The notes beneath the pieces were generated by a model. That model was given only the letters and a program-made list of their open reading frames with translations, was not told where the DNA came from and made no database searches. Shown in pieces: positions 10,401 through 18,039 of a stretch of DNA of 23,560 nucleotides (its first letter is position 1; each line of letters opens with the position of its first letter). A program made the translations under genes and the position numbers. The stretch spans positions 1 through 23,560 of the forward strand of contig LWCA01000559.1 in the NCBI GenBank assembly GCA_001642005.1, in the 5' to 3' direction. The DNA comes from Intoshia linei (Eukaryota > Orthonectida > Rhopaluridae).

Positions 10401-12914
10401 AAGTAATTTATAGATCCACGTATATAAAAAAGACGGCAGATATTTTGTATAACCCTAAAATGTTTAAAGCGATTCAGAGAGCAAGAGACAAATGCATAAT
10501 TTATGATATAAGCAACATGGCAAGTTCTACAGCTACCGGAAATTCAGTGTTATTTGATCATCCCAATTCCTGTAAAACTTATTTAAACATGATTGTCGAA
10601 ACCAAAGATATTCCTCTATGTTATAAAATGTTGCATGTAGCGCCACTACCCATAATTATTCACTCATATTGGATTAGATACAAATATGCATATTTTGCAT
10701 TAATGCTTATTCACATTATGTACATGTTAATTTTAAGTATTTTAGGAAAATCGGCTTACAATACTGTCCGAATTAATAAGCCAATTGTGAAGGAAAATTA
10801 TTTTAGTCCATTATACCTCATTACACTTTCAATTTGGCCGATACTATTATTTTGTTTTCAGTTTTATTTGGATTTTATACATAATGTCAATGGTAAAAGT
10901 GTGCTATATCCAAAACATAAACCAATCTTTCAATGGAAGCAAAGTTTCTACAAAATTTTTACTAGATATCAACTATTTGTCACTTTAATATTTTTGGTGT
11001 TATATATATCATGGCAAGTTACAATAATTCTAAAATTTTACATGTCAATATATTTATTACCTTTATTGTTGATACTTGGATGGCTTTATACTATATTTTT
11101 TACGCAAGGTTTAGAAAAGGTTTTTAAGGAAATGGATTAAAGTTTAATTTTTTTTAGGTTTATGCTTTGTCGTTAACGTTGAGAAATATATTTATTCATG
11201 ATATTTTGAGATTTTTTGTCATTTACATTATTATTATATGTGCTTTCACTTTTGGAATTCATAGCCTGTTTTTGTCGAGCAGAAAGTATAGTGATACATA
11301 TTCTGATCAATTAGAAACGACATTACTTGTTTTTAATATGATGATTGGAATGGAATACATTTTTGAAGATGTTTCAGCTAATCAAATGTACCCAAATAAT
11401 GGAAATTTGTATGTATACTTAAAATGTATATATGTTATCTACATTATTTTATCCAGTGTGGTACTGCTTAACTTGTAATTTTTTATATTTAGTATTATTT
11501 TCGCAGTAGATATTTTATTTTACTTTATTATACTGTATTTTTCTTTATTCATACTAATTAAGTAATAGTATTTTTAACTTTATGGTATGTTTTGGACTGA
11601 ATAAAATTAACAGGCTCCTACGCGGTTGTATTTTCTATATACATTTTGATAAATATATCGAAATCCAAAAAAAATAAATTTTAAAATTTATAGAAGATGT
11701 CAAAAAAATATTAACACAGCAAAATGTGTAGACGTTCAATGCACATTTTTTTTGAAATTGTAGGATCAATATTTACATTTTCATTTTAATCGAAATATTT
11801 GAAAAATATTGGTTGATAATATATTAAAAATTTATTTTTCACATGGAATTCGTAAATTTCTGGGGTTGAAAATGTGTATTTATATCAACTGGAATAAGCT
11901 CCATCAGAATAATCTTTTTTTTTTAATTTTCAAACAGTTAATTATTTTATGTTTTAATAAAATATTTCGAAAAAAAAATATGAATATTAAAATAATTTTT
12001 TGACCGTGAAGTCGTCACTTATTCAGATTAAAATTTTTTATGTGTGTTAACAGAATACAATTGTACCACCTGTAAATTTGTTTAAATTCTAGGGCTGCTT
12101 TCATTAAAAAAAAGAGTAATTCGAGGTTTTGGTCCTGAAGATATAATTTTTTTAAATTTTCGAACTCGTTTAATTTTCAAAAAAAAGGACAATTGGGGTT
12201 TTTGACACGTAAGATGTGAGTTTGGGAGGTTTAAATTTATTTTGCTAACACCCGTAAAAACTGTAATTGAAATGTAGATTTTATAAAATTTTAATACTGG
12301 TAGTTATTGAAATAAACGGTAACACACACATAAACAAATATTGCATAACATAAGTAAGGAAAATAGTTAATTTTGTTATTTTGCGTTATTCTACGAAATT
12401 TATGAAATTCATTTATAAGTTTTGGGTTAATTATGAGTTATTAAACATTCAATAAAATTCAAGATAAATGAGCTACAATCTGTACTTTAATTTAATTAAT
12501 TTTGTATTAAATTTAAGATTTAATTAACATAATAATAAAATAACTATATTTAGATTAATTGCAATGATGAACGACTCTTACTCAAAAGTCTGCAAAATTG
12601 AAAATCAGTCATGGTACGTTGATAGTTCAAGAATGGCATTATCTTTATCAAAAAATTTTCGATCTAGAGACCTTTACAGTTCAATATCTATTATATCCGA
12701 TAAAAATCCCATCAAACAAAATAAAATCAATGGTAGATGTTATATGGTGGTAGAAAAAGAACAAATAGAACAGGATGCTCAAAATACACAAAAAATGGAC
12801 GAAGAAAGCATTTTAGAACTCCAGAAAAATATTATTAATATTAATAACAATTTACAAACTTTTGTACGAGTTCATGATATCAATTTGGAATTGAATAAAA
12901 AAATTATAAAATAA
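7470..12914 (+). CDS. Ankyrin-rich TRP cation channel (4 exons)
   Basis: Exons 7470-7520, 7565-11119, 11158-11474 and 12554-12914 splice in phase to about 1,427 residues. The N-terminus is charged; about 16-18 ankyrin repeats follow (residues about 195-940), clearest near 290-500 (MHLAALFGHTEIAKILV, TALHWAVRYGYIDCVKLL, TPLHMASTYGN). Six membrane helices lie at roughly 1054-1080, 1097-1122, 1152-1172, 1179-1198, 1217-1240 and 1282-1310, with a pore loop FNMMIGMEY near 1261-1269. S6 ends in VVLLNLLIAMMNDSY, a TRP hallmark, followed by ENQSW, and the tail is a charged coiled coil. The family conducts cations in sensory signalling; stimulus and subfamily are unknown. The repeat number suits TRPA or TRPN, while the LLIAMMND end of S6 suits TRPN/TRPV rather than TRPA. 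The ATG at 7470 is preferred; an in-frame ATG at 7398 would add a hydrophobic AT-rich leader that looks untranslated. Intron 3 is swollen by repeat B. Confidence 0.87.
7565..7660 (+). repeat. Coding direct duplication at start of TRP exon 2
   Basis: The 30 bases at 7565-7594 and at 7631-7660 are identical except for one codon (ACA versus GTG), 66 bases apart, so both lie in the reading frame. They encode KSTKKEKFNI and KSVKKEKFNI. The first copy begins exactly at the exon 2 acceptor. This looks like a recent 66-bp in-frame duplication that extended the N-terminus by 22 residues. Confidence 0.75.
11475..12553. other. TRP intron 3, swollen by repeat B
   Basis: The donor TT|GTAATT lies in the S6 codon for Leu and the acceptor CTATATTTAG lies at 12544-12553. 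Joining restores LLNLLIAMM. Without this splice the frame ends at TAA 11476-11478, inside S6. Almost two thirds of the intron is repeat B copy 1 (11715-12360). Confidence 0.82.
11715..12360 (+). repeat. Repeat B, copy 1 (long)
   Basis: About 650 bp closely match the reverse complement of 16873-17565 throughout. Shared blocks include AATTGTAGGATCAATATTTA, GTCGTCACTTATTCAGATT, GACAATTGGGGTTTTTG and AAAACTGTAATTGAAATGT, with a common 3' end (GGTAGTTATT.AAATAAA...ACACACA). The shorter copies at 13138 and 20665 share only this 3' end. No coding capacity is conserved; small open frames inside are not shared. The class is unknown, most likely a non-autonomous DNA transposon. Confidence 0.82.
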
Positions 12915-13137
12915 TGACCTTAGATTGGAAACACCAGAATATTTTTAATACATGTATTATCAAAGTTATCTACCTTTTTTTTGTAGAAAATATATCAAGA
13001 TCACTCACGATATATTTTAAAATTATAATTGTGATTGTATATTTTATTTCAATGTTACTGTATATTAAACAATATAATTGGTATTTCAATCAAATTTATA
13101 TTAGTATAGAAATTCGAATGTACTTTTTATAATGCTG
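12915..13137. other. TRP 3' flank
   Basis: This is the sequence between the TRP stop codon and a repeat B fragment. A small open frame beginning at the stop overlap (12914-13132) is hydrophobic and AT-driven with no recognisable motif. I treat it as 3' untranslated or spacer sequence. Confidence 0.45.
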
Positions 13138-13311
13138 GGACGGTTTTAATTTATAAAAAAGAACAATTGGATTTTCGACCTATTATTATCTCACTTTCAC
13201 CTCAGAAACAACTGTGATAGAAATGTAGAATTTTTTAAATTCTAAGACTCTTTGTTATTGAAATAAAGGATAACAAAGAGTTTTATATAAGTTAGGAATC
13301 CTAACATAGTA
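13138..13311 (+). repeat. Repeat B, copy 3 (3' fragment)
   Basis: This is a diverged copy of the last part of repeat B: AGAACAATTGGATTTTCGAC, then GTGATAGAAATGTAGA, then TTCTAAGACTCTTTGTTATT with GAAATAAAGGATAAC, ending in TATATAAGTTAGGAAT. It lies between the convergent TRP and HIBADH genes, just 100 bp beyond the HIBADH stop codon. Confidence 0.65.
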
Positions 13312-13411
13312 CATTGTACAATGTTACTTGTTTTACGGATTCAAAAACTTAATTTAAAAAATACAAAGTATCTAATAATATAATATTTAATAGACTTATT
13401 ATCCATTCAAA

Positions 13412-14987
13412 TTATTTTTTATTAGATAAATACTCAAATATAACTGAAAAATCTCTTTCAGCATTGCCAGTTTTCTCGACAAGCGTCTTATATAGACTAT
13501 GAGATTTACTTGCTAAAGGTGTATCCGTATTAGTCTGTTTGGCAGCCTCCATAGCAAGTGTTAGATCCTTTAATAATTAAAAATGTAACTAAAATAATTA
13601 CAAATATTAAAAAACCTTTAGCATAAGCAATGAAGCAAATCCATCTTTATAATCATGACTGCTAGGAACACTTTGATTTAATCCTGGAAAAGGATTATAT
13701 AATTCACTGCTCCAACATCTACCAGACGAATTGTTTATTATTTTGTATAAAATCGCAGGTTTTATTCCAAGCCTAGAATATAGAGATATGTGATAAATGG
13801 GAATAATTCACTTTTGATTAAAATCTATTAAGAAATGACCGGTTCATGGTGAAACAAATTCTGGGACACCTCATTGAAAGGATTGGCAATAGTGAATATT
13901 AGAATTTTCAATTAAGATTTTATGTGAATACAATTGAATATTGTATATTTTTTTGGTTTAATTAAAAAAGTTCGCCCTTGGCGGAGCTAGCTACTGTTTA
14001 TACGAAGTACAGTCAAGCTAGTGATTATTAAAATGGTAAATTGAACTTTTTTTCGTGAATATGCTATTCCAGATTGAAACATGCTTCAATTAATCGGCAG
14101 GAAAAAACATCTTAGAACCGATTTCTATTAAAATTCAAGGAATATTAATCATTGCCATTATGTAAATAATTATTCAATTCAAATCTATATAATAAACTAA
14201 TATTTTACCTAGTTCCCATTAACATGGCTTCACTTGTACCAATCATTGATATTGCTAATAACATGTTATTAGTCAATTTAGAAGCCATTCCAGTTCCAGT
14301 TGGCCCGCAGTTGATAATATTTTCACCCATGCACTGTAAAATTCTTTTAATGGAATCAATTTCATTGGGATCACCACCAACAAGAAACGTTAATTTTGCG
14401 TTTTTAGCCATAATTGAAGCTCCGGAAACTGGTGAATCCAAATAAACGCAATTATTTTCTCGGGCCTTTTGACTCAATTTAATAGATAGTTCCGGAGATA
14501 TAGTAGAAGTATCGATAAATGTCACATTCGTTGCATGTCTGTTAATTAATATTAATTAATTAATCATTTTTAAAGGCATAAAAATTCTAATAAAATAATG
14601 ATTGTACTTGAGTAAACCCTGCTTGATGTATAAATTTTCAGATTCCTCATTGTCCCGAATCATTGTTATAATATTTTTACACTGAGCCAAATGTTCCACA
14701 TTTATTGCTTTTTCGGCACCTTATTTCAATTTTTTATTTTTATTTCATAAAATATACCAAGTTTAGTCAAGTGTTTGGCTTTTTTTGTGTCAATGTCGTG
14801 AACCAACAATCTTTTATTATTTTTCAATAAATTTTCCGCCATAAAAGTTCCCATTACTCCTAATCCAACAAAGCCAATTGTCCCACGTTCAACTAATAGT
14901 ACAGTATATTTAGTTTATCATCAAACCCGAATAATATCTGCCATTTTTTAATATTTTTTGTAAACTATTCAACAGTTTAGTATTCAT
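13412..14987 (-). CDS. HIBADH: 3-hydroxyisobutyrate dehydrogenase, mitochondrial (6 exons)
   Basis: Exons in transcript order: 14987-14927, 14892-14758, 14719-14608, 14538-14209, 13772-13616, 13567-13412. All junctions are GT-AG and in phase, giving 316 residues, close to the roughly 336 of vertebrate HIBADH. It oxidises 3-hydroxyisobutyrate to methylmalonate semialdehyde with NAD+ in mitochondrial valine breakdown. The first 20 residues (MNTKLLNSLQKILKNGRYYS) are basic and amphipathic, as for a mitochondrial presequence. The NAD site is GFVGLGVMG; the substrate-binding segment is DSPVSGA; the catalytic Lys (about residue 190) is in GTGMASKLTNN; and the C-terminal domain has SSGRCWSSELYNPFPG and KDLTLAMEAA. 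Intron 1 is only 34 bp, while intron 4 (13773-14208) holds repeat A copy 1. It converges on the TRP gene. No damage was seen. Confidence 0.94.
13840..14021 (+). repeat. Repeat A, copy 1, in HIBADH intron 4
   Basis: The start GGTTCATGGTGAAACAAATT, then ATTGGCAATAGTGAATATTA, then the two-hairpin end CGCC-CTT-GGCG and CTAGCT...AGCTAG (13990-14021). It aligns along its whole length with copies at 17713, 21180 and (reversed) 20455. It carries an extra roughly 15-20 bp before the hairpins relative to the other copies. Confidence 0.75.
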
Positions 14988-15461
14988 TTTATCTCCATAT
15001 ATACAAAATATACTTATATTTCATTTTTAAATGATTGTATGCTCAAAATATATACAAAATTTATAAATCAGTTCAAAATTGCTTAATTGGTAAAAACGAG
15101 ACTATACACCGAAAGGTACCCTCGGAGTATGGTAGGTTTGGCTCCAATACTCTAAATCGAATTAATTTTTTTACTAAATTTGTTGTGATTCTAACCATGC
15201 TAATTGATGTGTTTCATTAGTACAATCAGGTCTCTCAATACCGCAATTTTAGTACAGTCTAAAACTTAGACTTTAAGTCCTTATTAACGGAATTTAATTT
15301 TAAATAAAAACCATTAAATAGACGAGTAATAATTTATTTACATGCTATATTTTTATGATTTACAGTTATATATTCCGTTTTAAAATTGAATAAATATTTG
15401 ATATAATGAATAACTTTGGAGCAATGATATATAGTAAATTTTAATATAGAAAATAATCAAA
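14988..15461. other. Gap between HIBADH and the next gene
   Basis: This contains the HIBADH upstream region and, on the same strand, the 3' flank of the small gene at 15462-16344. No element, RNA gene or supported open frame is visible; the plus-strand frame at 15035-15220 has no recognisable features. HIBADH promoter elements probably lie in the first few hundred bases but no motif stands out. Confidence 0.4.
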
Positions 15462-16344
15462 TTAAAATCTAATTTTTTTGCGTACACCCAAAATATCTGT
15501 ACTTGTACAATATAGTTTAATATCTTTAGAAAGTTTTTCTTTTTCAGGTGTGCTTGGAATGAAAGTTGATTTAATACTTTTGTTTAAATTATAGATATTT
15601 TTAATATTATCTTCGTCGTCTAAGTTAAATATTAGGATTCTACATTGTAAGGAAAATATATATAAACATAACCTGAAGTTTCGCTATGGAAAGTAAAAGA
15701 TCTAGATCTAACGGCTTCATCAAATTCTGATTCATCTTTTAGGTACATTATAGAGTTTAGTTTGTTGATTTCGTTATCGATACCTAAATTAAATTTAAAA
15801 ATAAATACAAAAAGATATAAATTATTGAAGGTTCAATAAAATGTTCATCAAAGTGAGTGGCTCGCTATAATTTAAAAATTGGAACGTAGAGGGGACCTTT
15901 CAATTCACCAAACATTCTAAAATTTAGAATCTAAGTTTGCTTTCATACAAATAAGTTTTCTATTATTTAACTATACTTTAATTATATGTGTATTTTCCAT
16001 TTCTAAATAAATTTTTATTAGCAATTTTTTTGGAAGGAGCCGCTGCAGAAAAAGTTTGTATGTTCAATTTTTATAACACATTTCTTTCAGTTTCATTAAA
16101 ATTGTGATTAGTTAAATCAAAACTATCACCTAAAGTAAAAATTTTTTCATTCTACTTAACCGTAAAATTAAACATAAGCATATTTGAACTTTAACCACCA
16201 AATGATAAATAGATTAAACTTACTGCGAACAATTGCATTTCTAGGATTAATTTCTCTGAAACTTTGTCTTCTTGAATCGTTTTTAATTCTATTTATATTG
16301 CTCAAATTTATAATTTCAGTGGTAATTTCAGATTCGTCAGTCAT
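15462..16344 (-). CDS. Small unrecognised gene (at least 3 exons, model incomplete)
   Basis: Exon 1, 16344-16224, starts MTDESEITTEIINLSNINR and runs through RRQSFREINPRNAIVR to donor GTAAGT, ending in phase 1. Exon 15783-15673 (acceptor TTTAATTTAG) encodes IDNEINKLNSIMYL, then DESEFDEAVRSRSFTFHSETS. The last exon, 15619-15462, continues in phase as DDEDNIKNIYN...FIPSTPEKEKL and ends VRKKIRF-stop. A candidate exon beginning at about 16130 (SDSFDLTNHNFNETERN) follows a good acceptor, but I cannot find a donor that keeps phase with the next exon. Splicing exon 1 directly to 15783 is in phase. The product is small, hydrophilic and Ser/Asp/Glu/Lys-rich, suggesting a disordered regulatory protein; the RSRSF and PSTPEKE stretches look like phosphorylation sites (inference). 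I do not recognise the family. Confidence 0.6.
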
Positions 16345-16625
16345 TGAAATAGATTAAAATTATTTTAAAATAAAATTTATAATTAAATATTGCGCCAATT
16401 TAATAATGCTATGATTCTCATAAACAATTCAAAATTGTGTATGACTTTATGAATAAAAACAAGATTGTAATATTGTTACCATGAATGTACGTTATCGTAA
16501 TATCGAAAAAATATTCTTGCAGATTGAAAGTTCTGCATCGCATCGTGTTGAGGTGATATGTACGAACAAAACGAAAAATATTAATATATAATTAAAAATG
16601 TTAATGTTTTTAGTATAGTCATTCG
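16345..16625. other. Upstream of the small gene, no gene seen
   Basis: This is 5' flank of the minus-strand gene starting at 16344, up to the piggyBac-type end at 16626. It is AT-rich with one less AT-rich patch (16530-16570). No open frame or element is recognised; it presumably contains the promoter of the small gene. Confidence 0.35.
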
Positions 16626-16661
16626 TTAACCCTTTCACTGTTTACTGAGAACCACTGGTGG
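16626..16661. repeat. Lone piggyBac-type end with hairpin
   Basis: TTAA at 16626-16629 is followed by CCCTTTCACTGT, the same terminal sequence as the MITE at 670-885. The next 32 bases form an almost perfect hairpin: TTTACTGAG, aa, CCAC, tg, GTGG, ta, CTCAGTAAA. I found no matching right end (ACAGTGAAAGGG then TTAA) downstream in the window, so this is a solo end or a truncated copy. Confidence 0.65.
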
Positions 16662-16730
16662 TACTCAGTAAATATATTATATCATTAAATACATTGTGTT
16701 TTGTAAAACTTTATTTATCCTCTTAAAACT

Positions 16731-16832
16731 TTGTTTTTTTAACCAAGCTTTATAGGGGAGTTTTTAGTTAATTTTTTTTTAGCAAAACTTTATAAGGGGT
16801 TTTTAGGATTTTTTTTTAACCAAGTTTATCGG
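16731..16832. repeat. Short tandem repeat, about 2.5 units of 37-40 bp
   Basis: The units begin AACCAAGCTTTATAGGGGAG (16741), AGCAAAACTTTATAAGGGGT (16781) and AACCAAGTTTATCGG (16818). Each is followed by a TTTTTAG and T-run segment. The copies are imperfect. It lies between the solo piggyBac-type end and repeat B copy 2. Confidence 0.55.
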
Positions 16833-16872
16833 TTTTATCGAATAAACTAAATAATCATCAAAAAATTATAAT

Positions 16873-17565
16873 GATCATAACTTATATAATATGCTACGCG
16901 ATTTTTATTTGTGTTTGTGTATGTGTGTTCAGCTTTATTTAAATAACTACCCGTCTTAGAATTTTATAAAGTCCACATTTCAATTACAGTTTTTTCCGGG
17001 GTGTTCGCAAACATAATTTCAACATCTCAATTTCACATCTTACGGGCCAAAAACCCCAATTGTCTCTATTTTGGAAAATCAAACAAATTGGAGAATTTAA
17101 AAAAATATATACGCTAATACAGATTTTTAAAGCATTAACATTAGCATAAGTTTAAATTTAAAAAAATTATCTCTTCAGGGCCAAAACTTCAAATTAACTT
17201 ATTTTTTTAAATGAAAACAGCCGTATAATTTCAAAAAATGTACGGGTTGTACAGTTGTATCCTGTTAAGACACACAAAAAATTTCAATCTGAATAAGTGA
17301 CGACATGACGGTCAAAAAAGCATTTTAGTATTGATATTTTTAATTTCAAAATATTTTATTAAAACAAAAAATGTGAAATAATTAACGGTCCGAAAACTAA
17401 AAAAAATATTAATATCTGATAGAGCCTATTCCAGTTAATATAAATACAAAAGTTCAACCCGAGAAATCTACGCATTCCCGATGAAAAATAATATATTTAA
17501 AATTAAAAATGTAAATATTGATCCTACAATTTAAAAAAATGTGCAGTGAACGTCTATACATTTCC
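16873..17565 (-). repeat. Repeat B, copy 2 (long, inverted)
   Basis: Read on the minus strand this matches 11715-12360 over nearly the whole length, with many small indels and substitutions. On that strand it is preceded at about 150 bp by an inverted repeat A copy (17898-17713), the same order as at 20455-20775. With copy 1 it forms an inverted pair about 4.5 kb apart around the TRP last exon, HIBADH and the small gene. Confidence 0.82.
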
Positions 17566-17712
17566 AATAAAGAAATATGGGTAAAAATCTATATAATTCA
17601 TTCCTTCGGAATTTTTTTCATTGCTGCGCAATTTTTAAATTTCAAATTCTCATTTTCAAAACAATTTGTTTTACATTAATCAACGAAAACTAAAACAACG
17701 AAATTGAATAAA

Positions 17713-17898
17713 AAGTAATGTGATATATGGTTCCACCTGAAACAAATTTGGGAACCACTCCTTTAAAGAAATGATAATAGTGAATAGTAGAATTTTTAAG
17801 TTAGATTTTCAACGTAAATTTATTTTTTTGGTATAATAAAAATGTGCCCTCGGCAGAGCTAGGTGCTGTTTGTACGTAATACATAACAGTCAACCTAG
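17713..17898 (+). repeat. Repeat A, copy 2
   Basis: AGTAATGTGATATATGGTTC starts the shared part. It runs through ATAATAGTGAATAGTAGAAT and AATAAAAATGTGCCCTCGGC to the hairpin end CTAGGT...ACCTAG (17859-17898). It lies 140 bp beyond the 3' end of the coiled-coil gene, so transcripts of that gene could run into it. Confidence 0.8.
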
Positions 17899-18039
17899 AT
17901 AATAATATAAATAACTTGAATGTAAATAATTTATTGTGGTTTAAATTGTATCAAGAAAATTATACATTAACATACATTACTTGTAATTTATATAATGTTT
18001 CAAAATTATTGTGATGTGTTTTGGTTTAACGGTATTTTT

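Noticed and set aside
11475-11492. An 18-nt intron in S6 that would continue as IIFAVDILFYF
   Set aside because: It has GT and AG but is far too short to splice, and the alternative acceptor at 12553 restores the conserved LLIAMMND motif.
11809-12003. Plus-strand open frame of 64 codons
   Set aside because: It lies within repeat B copy 1, and the frame is not kept in copy 2 (indels and stops), so it is not a gene.
14224-14445. Plus-strand frame of 73 codons
   Set aside because: It is the antisense shadow of HIBADH exon 4.
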